A stretch of 64,000 nucleotides of DNA, taken from assembly GCF_036689865.1 (NCBI RefSeq), contig NZ_JBAHUQ010000002.1, positions 124,001 through 188,000 of the forward strand, given 5' to 3'. The translations under genes were made by a program, and so were the position numbers. Below are positions 31,195 to 40,730 of the stretch, piece by piece; the first letter of the stretch is position 1; the number at the start of each line of letters is the position of its first letter. Below the pieces are notes generated by a model that was given only the letters and a program-made list of their open reading frames with translations, did no database searches and was not told where the DNA came from. Origin of the DNA: Magnetococcus sp. PR-3. Its GTDB lineage: Bacteria > Pseudomonadota > Magnetococcia > Magnetococcales > Magnetococcaceae.

Positions 31195-33230
31195 GATGCA
31201 ACCTTCCATTTCATCACTGAGGCCAAGATCTGCTCAACCCGCTGATCAGCCCCATCGATCCACTGTTCCAATACCTGTAACAGTTGGTTCCAATCCTTAT
31301 CAGACAGCGGCTGTTGATGCTGCTGCCATACCGCTTCAAACTGTTCCAACAGTGCCTGTTCTTGCTTAAGCACAGCTTTCAAAGCATGTAGCTGCTGTTT
31401 GGTCTCAGTGCTATGGTTTTCCACCCCTTTGGCCACCAGCAGACGTTGACCGGCTGCAAGAATGGCAGACAGGGCAGCATTCTCAGCCTGTTCATCATCA
31501 CCAACGGATAGGTAACGACGAATATCTCCTTGATAAACCAAAGCCAGATCGTGCCAGTGTTCACCGGTAGCAGCCCCTGCGGCACACTCACCACCGGAGG
31601 GCTGGGCGGGGGGGGGTACAAAGGTTCCGGTATCCCCTAAATCACGGTAGATACGTGTTTCCAGGCGTGTTTCATCCACACCTTCCGGTAGCAACGTTTT
31701 ACCTTGGCGCTGAAACCAAACCGCAAAGGACTCCTGCTCCACCTTCTCAGCGTTGTAGACACGATCCAACCGATCCAGCAACGATGGCACATCAGCCGCA
31801 GGCAGTTCAGCAACCGGTTGTCCCAGTTGATCTGCATGGTTACCTGTAACCCCACCGACGGTCAGTCGGTAAAAGGGTGCAGGCTGTCCGGCAACTTTAC
31901 GGGTAAAACCAGCTAGGCCCACGGTGGCCACACTGTGGTGACCACACGCATTGGGGCACCCTGATACCCGAATGGGGAAACTTCGTTTGCCACCTGCATG
32001 CAGCGCTTCACCCAACCCCTTGGCATTGGTAATGGCCAACGCACAGGTTGTGGTTCCTGGGCAGCTAATCAGATCAGCCTGTTTGCGGCTTGTATCGCCC
32101 GCCGCCATACCCAAGGCATTGACCTCAATCGCAAACGCCGCTTCCTGACCCTGTAGTTCACCTATAGCAACCACGGTCTGCTCACGGGTCAGCCGTAGTT
32201 TGCTGATGGGCCACTGAGCGGCTACCTGTCCTAACGAAGCCGCTTGCACCGCGGTTAACCAACCCAATTTGGGTTTTATAACCACACCCACCTGGCCATC
32301 CCGACCTTTGAGCCAACCGTGTTGATCAATCTCTTGGGGCTTTTCACCGGTTGTCTCGGGTTGATGCCACTGCAGAGGCTCCCAAAGTCGGCGGGGAAGC
32401 TTCTGGATCTCTTCAAAGATCTCTGTAAACCGCTTGCGGAAAAGCTCAATGCCCCAATCCCGAACCAGGAACTTGATGCGTGAGCGTGTTTTACGCTGAC
32501 GGTTGGAATAGTGATGGTGTAGACGGGCCAAGGCCTCTTGAACCGCGGTTAAAGCAGAGGCCTCCACAAAAGGTAATAGCGTCTCGGCCAGTTGGGGTTG
32601 ATGACCCAACCCACCGGCCACACGTACCTGAAAGCCAACCCGACCATCCTGCTCTGTGGCCACCAGCCCCAAATCATCAATCGCGGTCAGGCCACAATCC
32701 ACATCACAACCGGAAACACTGGTTTTAAATTTGCGTGGCATATGTTGGGTTAACGGATGGCGAATCCAGGCGGTAGTCAGTTGTTCCGCCACTTCTGATG
32801 CATCCACCCGCTCTTGTGGACAGATACCGGCAAAGGGGCATGAGGTGACAGCCCGGAAGGTATTGCCCGAGGCTTCGCGGGTGGTCAACCCAGCCTCATT
32901 CAGTCCCCGCAGAAGATCAGGGGTATCGGCCAATGCCACACCATATAACTGCACCCCTTGGCGGGTGGTTAAGTGCAGTGTGCCATCACCATACTGTTCA
33001 GATAGTTGGCCCAGAGCTACCAAACCTTCAGGTGCCAAACTACCACCGGGTAATTTGACCCTGACCATGTACTGGTCAGCTTGACGTTGCCCATAGATAC
33101 CAAAGCGCAACCGAAAACCTTTCCAGCGCTCCGGGTGCCAGCGACCCGACAAATAGGCTTGGAGCCCGTTTTCATACAGATCCGCATCCTGCGCATCCAC
33201 CAAAGATTGGGTATTTAACTGTCGTTCCAT
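31191..33230 (-). CDS. cysI: Siroheme nitrite/sulfite reductase (assimilatory, hemoprotein)
   Basis: A 679-residue reductase that takes six electrons to turn sulfite into sulfide. The cluster/siroheme ligands are C-x5-C in CPGTTTC and C-x3-C in CPNAC, each in the usual setting; the ferredoxin-like half repeats (LTTRQGVQLYGV, SGCDVDCGL) are present. GAGG precedes the ATG. About 130 residues at the C-terminus (after CAAGAATGEHWHD) lie beyond the usual end and look all-helical; their role is unknown. As first gene of the operon with cysH and cysC it most likely reduces sulfite, not nitrite. No flavoprotein subunit is near, so ferredoxin may be the donor. Confidence 0.92.
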   Translation of the reverse strand: MERQLNTQSLVDAQDADLYENGLQAYLSGRWHPERWKGFRLRFGIYGQRQADQYMVRVKLPGGSLAPEGLVALGQLSEQYGDGTLHLTTRQGVQLYGVALADTPDLLRGLNEAGLTTREASGNTFRAVTSCPFAGICPQERVDASEVAEQLTTAWIRHPLTQHMPRKFKTSVSGCDVDCGLTAIDDLGLVATEQDGRVGFQVRVAGGLGHQPQLAETLLPFVEASALTAVQEALARLHHHYSNRQRKTRSRIKFLVRDWGIELFRKRFTEIFEEIQKLPRRLWEPLQWHQPETTGEKPQEIDQHGWLKGRDGQVGVVIKPKLGWLTAVQAASLGQVAAQWPISKLRLTREQTVVAIGELQGQEAAFAIEVNALGMAAGDTSRKQADLISCPGTTTCALAITNAKGLGEALHAGGKRSFPIRVSGCPNACGHHSVATVGLAGFTRKVAGQPAPFYRLTVGGVTGNHADQLGQPVAELPAADVPSLLDRLDRVYNAEKVEQESFAVWFQRQGKTLLPEGVDETRLETRIYRDLGDTGTFVPPPAQPSGGECAAGAATGEHWHDLALVYQGDIRRYLSVGDDEQAENAALSAILAAGQRLLVAKGVENHSTETKQQLHALKAVLKQEQALLEQFEAVWQQHQQPLSDKDWNQLLQVLEQWIDGADQRVEQILASVMKWKVAS

Positions 33231-33783
33231 GATTATGACCTCGTGACCGTTTCAATGATTCGCCTGCCAACCATATAAACGGCTCACAACGTATTGTGCA
33301 AACAAAAACTGTATAAAAAATTCTATTGTACATATATTGAGTAGTAAATAAGGGGTATTCGGTTTTGTTTATATTATTCCCTATAGTTGTTAAACTTTTA
33401 CGTTATGTTTTTGTTAAGAATTTATAACGCCTTTTGAAAGCCTGCTCAATGGGCATATAAATATTTTTTGTTTAACGCAGGGTATTTATCACGGGTTTGA
33501 TTCTACAAATCACACTTTGTAGAAAAGCTCTTTTTTTTTCGGTAAGCAGCCCATCATGTGATCACAGGGGCATAGATCAAACCGCTGACGACTTTACGCA
33601 AAAGGGACAAAATGCCATATTGAGAGGATGACACGCCAACTTTTGCCCTATCTCATGGTTCGGAGCTTGAATTTCTACTAAAAATGGCCGATGAATGGTG
33701 TATGTGCTTTTTTACACATGCCATGGTCCTTTAAGACCATTGTTGTGATAATAAAAAATATCTGTTTCTCAAGGTTCTAGATT
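33231..33783. other. AT-rich intergenic region between divergent operons
   Basis: 553 bases with low GC, especially 33290-33480. It should hold the promoters of the sulfur operon (leftward) and of the binding-protein/kinase pair (rightward). A terminator-like hairpin at 33501-33539 divides it. No coding frame is seen. Confidence 0.5.
33501..33539 (+). terminator. Terminator-like hairpin without an upstream gene
   Basis: TTCTACAAA (33501-33509) pairs perfectly with TTTGTAGAA (33516-33524); nine T occur at 33531-33539. The six bases between stem and T run weaken it. The only plus-strand sequence before it is the AT-rich spacer, so it would end a short RNA or act as a leader attenuator for the gene at 33784. 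Confidence 0.5.
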
Positions 33784-34683
33784 ATGTGTATTAGCAATGG
33801 TGTGGCATGGATCCGATGTCGTGTGATTAAACAGCTGACATCCATGCTGTTTGGTTTATTTATGTTTACCCTAGCCATGCCTGTGGGTTGGGCTGAAGGG
33901 GCGCCATCTCCTTTACTACTGGCTGTACACCCCTATTTAAGTCGAGATGAACTGCTTCACCGCTATACCCCCTTAGCCGACTATCTGGCCACTGAACTAC
34001 ACCGCCCCGTTGCTGTACGTATTGGTACCAGCTATCAAGATCATCTGTATCACATTGCCCATGATAAGGTGGACATTGCCCTACTCGGTCCTGCCACCTA
34101 TGTAAATATGCGCCAGCAGTATGGTAACAAACCGCTACTCAGTCGTTTTGCCATCCGTGGTTTACCCTTTTTCCAGGGCCGCATTGTGGTACGCAAGAAC
34201 AGTAAGATAAAAACCATTAAAGATCTTAAGTCTCATCTGTTTGCTTTTGGGGATCCCAAATCCACCATGAGCCATCTGGTACCACGGCATATGTTGCGGT
34301 CACAGGGTGTTACGGTCTCAGAGTTGGCCGGTTATGCCTTTTTAGGTAGCCACCATAATGTGGCCTTATCGGTTTTGGCTGGAGACTTTGATGCAGGCGC
34401 AGTTAAGGATGAAGTGTATCAAACCTTTAAAGCCAGGGGCCTCAGGCTCCTTGCCAGTACCCCGGAAATTTCTGAACATCTGTTTGCTGCCCGGAATAAT
34501 CTAGATCCAGAACTAATGGAGCAGATCCGCCAAGCGATGTTTAAGATGAGTCAAAACCAACAGGGTGCTGAGATTCTTGCCGGCATTAAAAAGCATTTAA
34601 CGGCACTGGTCCCTGTTCGCAAACAGAACTATGACCAATTGGCGGATCTACTTAATGATCTAGCCGATGCAGGAATCCACTGA
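33784..34683 (+). CDS. PhnD-like periplasmic binding protein, partner of a histidine kinase
   Basis: A 299-residue exported protein of the phosphate/phosphite/phosphonate-binding family. It has a signal peptide (LFGLFMFTLAMPVGWAEG), then LLLAVHPYLSRDELLHRYTPLADYL, the hinge DIALLGPATYVNM, LKSHLFAFGDPKSTMSHLVP and the GDFDAGAVKDEVY strand. AAGG precedes the ATG. No permease or ATPase follows; instead a kinase gene begins 2 bp after the stop. The pair thus looks like a sensor with a detachable ligand-binding part, like TorT/TorS-type arrangements. The ligand cannot be named. Confidence 0.9.
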   Translation: MCISNGVAWIRCRVIKQLTSMLFGLFMFTLAMPVGWAEGAPSPLLLAVHPYLSRDELLHRYTPLADYLATELHRPVAVRIGTSYQDHLYHIAHDKVDIALLGPATYVNMRQQYGNKPLLSRFAIRGLPFFQGRIVVRKNSKIKTIKDLKSHLFAFGDPKSTMSHLVPRHMLRSQGVTVSELAGYAFLGSHHNVALSVLAGDFDAGAVKDEVYQTFKARGLRLLASTPEISEHLFAARNNLDPELMEQIRQAMFKMSQNQQGAEILAGIKKHLTALVPVRKQNYDQLADLLNDLADAGIH

Positions 34684-34685
34684 TC

Positions 34686-36599
34686 ATGGCCCGCCTTGCC
34701 AAAACCAGCGTTCTTCGCTATGGCATGGTGTGGTTAATCATTGCTCTACTTCTGACCTTAGCGGGTGTAGGGTTAACGCAGCAGCAGCATAACCATCTAT
34801 ATGAAGAGGCCCGCCGTCAGGCAGAAACTGAACTCCACCTGATCCAAGCTGTGGTTCAAGGCGCTTTACAGTCGGGTGATTACAACGAAGTACAACCCTT
34901 TTTAGACCAGTGGGGCAACAGTAATGGGGATGTCGCCCTCTTACGCATCACCTCGGCCTCAGGATCGGTCATGGCCATCTATAAACGGGTTATTGAGGTC
35001 ACCAGCCCCCTGCGGCTGACCAGTGAATTTCTTTACTCCTACCGGGGTAAAGCTCAACTGGTTATGGTCAAAGACCTAACCGCGATGGATAAAAAAGTAC
35101 GGGTTGTCCTGCTCCAGTTTTTTGCCATGGAAGCCATTATTCTTTTGGCCTTTGGTATTATCCTACGGCAGAACTACAAACGCCGTATTGAAGCGCACCT
35201 GCTAGAAGAACGCACCAGCCGTTTGGATGAAGCCAACCAGCGGTTGCAGTGGGAAGTACTGGAACGGCAAAAAGCCGAAGCCCGCTCCCGTCGTGCCCAC
35301 CATTATCAATCCGCTGTTAATACGCTTTTACAAAGCCTGTTAGAGAATAATACGGCGGAACAACAGATGACCCTGGCCCTAAACCTGTTGGCTGTCTTCC
35401 CGGAACAGCAGGAAAAATTACAGGCCGTCTTGTTTATTCAGGAACCCGATGGCCAGCACTATATGCTCGGTGCCCAGGTAGGCTTAGCCGACGAACAGAA
35501 AAACCTGTATGTTCGGATACCCGCCAACCGTGCCCTGTGCCATACGGCGGTGATCTCCCGCAAGCTGACCTTGATCAGTGTGGAGGGGGGAACCAATGAG
35601 GCCATGGAGCATATGCTGCCCTCACCTTTTCCCCATGGTGCCTACTGTGTACCCATTCTTCTACGTCGCCGCCCCTTTGGGGCCATCACGCTGTTGCTGG
35701 GCCCTGGATATGTACCCGATCAAGAAGCTGAAGAGTTTTTGGAGGCCGTCGCCAACTCTTTAGCCGGTTTGATTGACCGTCGTGAATCTGAAGAAGCGGT
35801 TAAACGTCACCAAGCAGAAGTTGAACGGCTTAATACCGATTTGGAACAGCGGGTACGTGATGCGGTCAACGAAAACCGCCATAAAGATATGGTCATGATG
35901 CGCCAAAGCCGTATGGCAGCCATGGGTGAGATGGTCGGAAATATTGCCCACCAGTGGCGTCAACCCCTCAACGCCCTGGCCCTTAACCTGACCAATGTGG
36001 AAGATGCCTTCGCTTATAATGAACTGGACGCTCAAACCATGTCGGAGCAGATGGAGAAGGCCCGTCGCCTAATCCGCCAGATGTCCACCACCATTGATGA
36101 TTTCCGTAACTTCTTCCGACCCGATAAACAGCGTGTACGTTTTGAGTTGGGACAGACGGTGCGCGAAGCACTGGAGCTGGTCTCGGCCTCCTTCTCACAC
36201 TATCAAGTGGCGTTAACCTATCAGCCCTCAACACAGGATCTTTGGGCATTTGGTTACCCCAACGAAACGGTTCAGGTTTTGATGATTATCCTTAACAATG
36301 CCAAGGATGCCATTCAGGAACTTGGGTTAAGCGATGGCAAAGTGGAAGTGGATATGATGGCAGAAGATGATGGGTTGGCCACCATCTGTATCCGCGATAA
36401 TGGTATTGGTATTCCTGAAGAGATTCTGGATCGCTTGTTTGATCCTTTCTTTACCACCAAGACTGAACGTCAGGGTACCGGCATTGGTCTTTATATGGCT
36501 AAAATGATTGTGGAAGATAGTATGGAAGGCCGCATACATGCAGAATCCAGCGCTGAAGGTGCCCGCTTCTTTGTACGCTTACCTTTAGCTAACGAGTAA
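34686..36599 (+). CDS. Sensor histidine kinase (membrane, GAF, HisKA, HATPase)
   Basis: A 637-residue kinase. Membrane segments VWLIIALLLTLAGVGL (about 15-32) and FAMEAIILLAFGIIL (about 145-160) flank a small periplasmic region. Then follow a coiled coil, a GAF domain (about 215-365), a second coiled coil, HisKA with GNIAHQWRQPLNALAL (His about 422) and HATPase with NNAKDAI, DNGIGIP and GTGIGLYMAK. The HQWRQPLN box is of the NtrB-like HPK4 kind. There is no receiver, and no response regulator is next to it. It is co-transcribed with the PhnD-like gene (2 bp gap) and presumably reads that protein's ligand state. Confidence 0.95.
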   Translation: MARLAKTSVLRYGMVWLIIALLLTLAGVGLTQQQHNHLYEEARRQAETELHLIQAVVQGALQSGDYNEVQPFLDQWGNSNGDVALLRITSASGSVMAIYKRVIEVTSPLRLTSEFLYSYRGKAQLVMVKDLTAMDKKVRVVLLQFFAMEAIILLAFGIILRQNYKRRIEAHLLEERTSRLDEANQRLQWEVLERQKAEARSRRAHHYQSAVNTLLQSLLENNTAEQQMTLALNLLAVFPEQQEKLQAVLFIQEPDGQHYMLGAQVGLADEQKNLYVRIPANRALCHTAVISRKLTLISVEGGTNEAMEHMLPSPFPHGAYCVPILLRRRPFGAITLLLGPGYVPDQEAEEFLEAVANSLAGLIDRRESEEAVKRHQAEVERLNTDLEQRVRDAVNENRHKDMVMMRQSRMAAMGEMVGNIAHQWRQPLNALALNLTNVEDAFAYNELDAQTMSEQMEKARRLIRQMSTTIDDFRNFFRPDKQRVRFELGQTVREALELVSASFSHYQVALTYQPSTQDLWAFGYPNETVQVLMIILNNAKDAIQELGLSDGKVEVDMMAEDDGLATICIRDNGIGIPEEILDRLFDPFFTTKTERQGTGIGLYMAKMIVEDSMEGRIHAESSAEGARFFVRLPLANE

Positions 36600-36796
36600 T
36601 TAATAAGTGATCCTGGTTTTGATCTCTGTGCGCTCTTAAGGATTACAGAGGAAAGAGGGATCAAGCCCAAACCGTGCGCTCAATACCGTGAAAGCCTGTG
36701 AAGCATGTGACCCACGTGGGTCGTAAGATCTGCTCTGCGTCACAGACTCCGCCTATGACGGTGAACGAACAAGCCACAAGCCTACGGGCCTTTACC

Positions 36797-37876
36797 ATGT
36801 CTCAGCGTAAAATTATCCACATCGACATGGATGCCTTTTTTGCTTCGGTGGAACAGCGGGATTTCCCCCATTTAAAAGGGCAGCCCGTGGTGGTGGGTGG
36901 CCATGGTCCACGCGCCGTGGTGGCTGCGGCCAGTTATGAAGCACGCCAATATGGTATTCACTCGGCCATGCCCATGGGCCGTGCCCGCAACCTGTGTGAT
37001 CACCTGATCATCCAACCAGGGCGTATGGGGGTTTATAAAGAGACCTCCCGTCACATCCAAACCCTATTCCAACGCTATACCGATTTAATCGAGCCGCTCT
37101 CGATTGATGAAGCCTATCTGGATGTCAGCCAAAACCATTTCAACCTACCCTCAGCCACTGAGATTGCTCAACACATTCGTGCAGAGATCTGGTCGACCAC
37201 ACAGCTCACGGCATCCGCCGGGGTTTCGGTCAATAAAATGTTGGCCAAGATCGCTTCCGATATGGATAAGCCCAACGGTTTAACAGTTATTCGCCCAGAG
37301 CAGGCCGCCACCTTTATACAGTCCCTACCGGTTAAACGGTTTCATGGTATTGGCAAACACACGGCGGAGAAAATGCATCAAATGGGCATTGAAACCGGTG
37401 CCGATCTGCGCCGTTGGGAGCGGGGTGCTTTAATCCGTATCTTTGGTAAAGCTGGTGCTTTCTACCATGATCTGGCCCACAACCGGGATGAACGCCCGGT
37501 TAACCCCAGCCGAGAACGTAAATCTGTGGGGGCAGAGCGTACCTTTGATCGAGATTTAACCGATAAATCGGCCATGTACCCGGCCCTGGATACCATCATC
37601 ACCGAGCTATGGCGTCGACTAGATCGGCACCAAGTTTGGGGATTGACCCTAACCTTGAAGATCAAATTTGCGGATTTTCAACAGATCACCCGCGCCCATA
37701 CCGCTGAACAGGCCATTGCTGATCCCCAGGAGGCAACACGTATGATCTATGCCCTGTTGGAGCGGGAACCGCTCTATGGCCGTGGTGTTCGGCTATTAGG
37801 CATCACCATGGGACAACTAATTCCTCAAGAAGATGCCGCCGCACAACCTCATCAATTCCGCCTACCGTTGGAGTAA
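36797..37876 (+). CDS. dinB: DNA polymerase IV (Y family)
   Basis: An error-prone translesion polymerase of about 359 residues. The catalytic motifs HIDMDAFFASVEQRD and SIDEAYLDVS, the YGIHSAMPMGRA segment and the helix-hairpin-helix FHGIGKHTAEKMHQMG are all present, and the little-finger domain is complete. Starts at 36698 and 36755 would add residues that are not part of the family; ATG at 36797 gives the normal length. No LexA box was identified. The alcohol dehydrogenase gene follows after 2 bp, so they form an operon. Confidence 0.96.
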   Translation: MSQRKIIHIDMDAFFASVEQRDFPHLKGQPVVVGGHGPRAVVAAASYEARQYGIHSAMPMGRARNLCDHLIIQPGRMGVYKETSRHIQTLFQRYTDLIEPLSIDEAYLDVSQNHFNLPSATEIAQHIRAEIWSTTQLTASAGVSVNKMLAKIASDMDKPNGLTVIRPEQAATFIQSLPVKRFHGIGKHTAEKMHQMGIETGADLRRWERGALIRIFGKAGAFYHDLAHNRDERPVNPSRERKSVGAERTFDRDLTDKSAMYPALDTIITELWRRLDRHQVWGLTLTLKIKFADFQQITRAHTAEQAIADPQEATRMIYALLEREPLYGRGVRLLGITMGQLIPQEDAAAQPHQFRLPLE

Positions 37877-37878
37877 CC

Positions 37879-38871
37879 ATGACCACCCTCCCCACAACCA
37901 TGACAGGCCTGTGGTTTGAGCAAGGCACTGCGACCCTGCGGCATGATCTACCGCTACCTCAACCCACCACAGGGCAAGCCCTTATTCAGATGCTACAGGT
38001 GGGTATTTGTGCCACCGACCAGGATCTTTTACAGGGCTATAAAACCTTTACCGGCACACCGGGTCATGAATTTGTGGGGCAGGTTGTCGCTTGTGCCGAT
38101 CACACTTGGTTGGGTAAACGGGTGGTGGGAGCCATTAATACCCACTGTGGTCACTGCGCAGCCTGTAGGCGTGGTGCATACACCCACTGTGTTAAACGTA
38201 CGGTACTGGGTATTCTTAACCATCCTGGTGCCATGGCAGAGTACATCTGCTTACCTGTGGAAAACCTGTATGAAGTGCATCCTGACATCACAGACAATGC
38301 CGCTGTTTTTGCCGAACCCTTAGCCGCCGCAGGGCGGATTGTGCAACAGGCACCGGTGCGCGCAGACGAATCGGTTCTGGTCATTGGTGATGGCAAATTA
38401 GGGTTACTGATCGCCCAAGTCATGGCCCTTCATGGTGGTGCTGTCCAGTTGGTGGGGCACCATCCTCAACGCTGGGCACAACTACCCCAAAGCAATATTA
38501 CAGCCCTATTGGCTGAAAAACTGGAACGTCTCCCTTGCATGGAGCGGGTCATCGTCTGTGGTGGTGGCCAAGCTGGCCTACAGCTGGGGCAAGCTATGGT
38601 CCAAGCGGAAGGACTGCTTGTTATTAAATCCACCCTAGATGGTACGGTTGGGTTGGATATGAATGATTTGGTCATCCGTGAACTGCGGGTTATGGGATCT
38701 CGATGTGGGGCGTTTCCACCCGCTTTGAACTGGTTACAGCGTGGTGATATTGCGACGGATTTTCTCATCGAAGCCCGTTTTCCACTCTCGCAAGCTGAAC
38801 AAGCCATGCAGTATGCCATACAGCAAGGACGCTTAAAAATACTCCTCTATAACGACATGCAAACTGGTTAG
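37879..38871 (+). CDS. Zinc-dependent alcohol dehydrogenase (MDR family)
   Basis: A 330-residue medium-chain dehydrogenase. Catalytic zinc ligands lie in GICATDQD (Cys) and GTPGHEFVG (His, Glu). Structural zinc ligands are C-x2-C-x2-C-x7-C in HCGHCAACRRGAYTHC. The NAD(P)-binding loop is VIGDGKLGLLIAQ, a variant of GxGxxG. It resembles threonine-dehydrogenase or L-idonate/sorbitol-type enzymes and the alcohol dehydrogenases involved in menaquinone-free fermentations; I cannot name the substrate. It is coupled to dinB with a 2-bp gap, an uncommon pairing. Confidence 0.88.
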   Translation: MTTLPTTMTGLWFEQGTATLRHDLPLPQPTTGQALIQMLQVGICATDQDLLQGYKTFTGTPGHEFVGQVVACADHTWLGKRVVGAINTHCGHCAACRRGAYTHCVKRTVLGILNHPGAMAEYICLPVENLYEVHPDITDNAAVFAEPLAAAGRIVQQAPVRADESVLVIGDGKLGLLIAQVMALHGGAVQLVGHHPQRWAQLPQSNITALLAEKLERLPCMERVIVCGGGQAGLQLGQAMVQAEGLLVIKSTLDGTVGLDMNDLVIRELRVMGSRCGAFPPALNWLQRGDIATDFLIEARFPLSQAEQAMQYAIQQGRLKILLYNDMQTG

Positions 38872-39515
38872 AAATAGGTCTGTTTGCACATCTGGTCAAT
38901 GGCTTTTAGTTGAAATCTCAAGCTTTTCACACAACGGCAGAACGCCATGCTTTATTCATGGTTTTATTACGTAATCTCGCCTTTTTGTTCATCCCTACCC
39001 TCTATAAGTGCGCCCTGTAAGCCGTTGTCAGACAGGTTTTTCTTTACTTCGTGTCTCTCCGGGAGAGACCCATGATCCTGTATCGCATCCTCTTAAAGTG
39101 GTTATCCTATTGGTCTCGTTGTCCGGTGCGTTATGCCCTGACACCTGTTCAAGGTCGGACTTCCACCCGTTTAAAACGTTAAGCCATATTTTTTTCCTTT
39201 CCCAATACCCCACCCCAACGACCCACCATACACCCCCGATGTTCTTAACTTCCCTCTCCGCAGTGTCTCCTTGGGAAGACACTGCGGGGTTACCCCCTAC
39301 TGGTCACGCCTGTGTGACCATCACCCTTCTGCCACGACCGAAAAACCCACGATACCGCCCTAAAAACAGGATCAAATCAGCTTAAGCTTTTTTCCAAACC
39401 GGACACACTTACAGGGCATAGACCCCTAAACATAGGAACGGCCCCTGGACCCACAGGCCGAAAAGATTAAAGATAGCCCCTGAACCTGTTCATTTAGGCA
39501 AATGGGGCTGATACT
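38872..39515. other. Intergenic region with several hairpins
   Basis: 644 bases. Notable inverted repeats are GTCTCT/AGAGAC (39053-39069), the 11-base CCGCAGTGTCT/AGACACTGCGG (39258-39287) and TGGTCAC/GTGACCA (39301-39320). None has a T tract. Just before the next gene AGCCCC and GGGGCT can also pair (about 39474-39506). An open frame of 125 codons (39008-39385) has no SD and an odd composition, and I do not call it. Confidence 0.5.
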
Positions 39516-40730
39516 TTGAATTTCTCCTTTATCCACTGCGCCGATATTCATCTGGATAGCCCCATGCAGGGGCTGGATGGCACCTTGCGGGAAAAATTAC
39601 CCCCAGGGTTATTGGAAAACCTTACCCGAAATGCCTGGGTACGTCTGATTGATGAAGCCATCGCCAAGCAGGTCGCTTTTGTGACCGTTGCGGGTGACCT
39701 GTATGATGGAGATTGGAAAGATTATCGAACGGGCCTCTTTTTTGCTGCCCAGGCCCAACGGTTACAGCAGGTAGGGATTCCACTGATTATTCTTTTGGGT
39801 AACCATGATGCCCAGAGTAAATTAACCAAATCCTTAACCCTGCCGGATAATGTACAGATTCTGGATCATAAAAAGCCCCAAACCATCCTTTTAGCCCCCT
39901 ATCAAACCGCCATTCACGGTTGGAGCTACCCCCGGGCCGCTATGCATGAAAACATGGTGGTTGAGTATCCAGAAGCGCACCCCGACTTTTTTAATATCGG
40001 CCTACTACATACCGCCATGGACGGCCGTGAAGGGCACGACCCTTACGCCCCTTGCCGTAAACAGGATCTACTGGCACTTCATTACCACTACTGGGGTTTG
40101 GGCCACGCGCATACCTGCGAAGCACTACACACAGACCCCCCCATTTGGTACAGCGGTAATCTACAAGGACGACATATTCGTGAAACCGGTGCCAAAGGGT
40201 ACCTACAGGTCGATGTAACAGACCAACAGGTGACTCAGGTTACCCACTGCCCTGTGGATGACCTGCGCTGGGCCCATGTGAACCTAAGCTTGGAAGAGAC
40301 CGAACCACATGTGTGGCTACAGGCCATTCGCACCCATCTACAGAGCAACCATCAAGATAGCCCCCTGTTGGTTCGGTTGACACTGCATGGTCGCAGCCCC
40401 CTATTTAAGGATCTGGACCATCTTTATGCTGAGTGTGATGTTGCCGCACAAGAGATCAGCCACCAGTTATGGATTGAAAAAATTCGTATCAAAGCCCCCA
40501 AACAGACCGCCAACCTCAGTAGCGGCAATCGTCACGACCTTTTATCGCTGGTCGCTGAACTGGCACAGGATCCTGAGCAGCAACACTTCATACAGGCCGC
40601 CATGCTGGAACAGATGCGTGGACCGGCCAAAAAACGGTTGGAAGCCATTATCCAAGAAGGTGCGCTCAACACTGCCCTTGAAGAGGGGCTGGCCCTACTG
40701 GATGCACGTTTGTCGGAGGGGGAAGCATGA
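39516..40730 (+). CDS. SbcD/YhaO-like metallophosphoesterase nuclease
   Basis: A 404-residue DNA repair nuclease subunit. The calcineurin-type motifs run in order: HCADIHLD, TVAGDLYDGDW, LLGNHDA, LLHTA and WGLGHAH. These bind the two metal ions. It matches YhaO (YyaO-type exonuclease) more than classical SbcD in that the partner is a YhaN-like ATPase. The start is TTG with GGGG about 8 bases upstream. Its 3' end overlaps the ATPase gene by 4 bases (ATGA), so the two proteins are made together and probably form one complex. Confidence 0.92.
   Translation: MNFSFIHCADIHLDSPMQGLDGTLREKLPPGLLENLTRNAWVRLIDEAIAKQVAFVTVAGDLYDGDWKDYRTGLFFAAQAQRLQQVGIPLIILLGNHDAQSKLTKSLTLPDNVQILDHKKPQTILLAPYQTAIHGWSYPRAAMHENMVVEYPEAHPDFFNIGLLHTAMDGREGHDPYAPCRKQDLLALHYHYWGLGHAHTCEALHTDPPIWYSGNLQGRHIRETGAKGYLQVDVTDQQVTQVTHCPVDDLRWAHVNLSLEETEPHVWLQAIRTHLQSNHQDSPLLVRLTLHGRSPLFKDLDHLYAECDVAAQEISHQLWIEKIRIKAPKQTANLSSGNRHDLLSLVAELAQDPEQQHFIQAAMLEQMRGPAKKRLEAIIQEGALNTALEEGLALLDARLSEGEA

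Noticed and set aside
39008-39385. Plus-strand open frame of 125 codons upstream of the SbcD-like gene
   Set aside because: No SD, many Pro/Thr/Ser codons by chance, and it spans the hairpin cluster.
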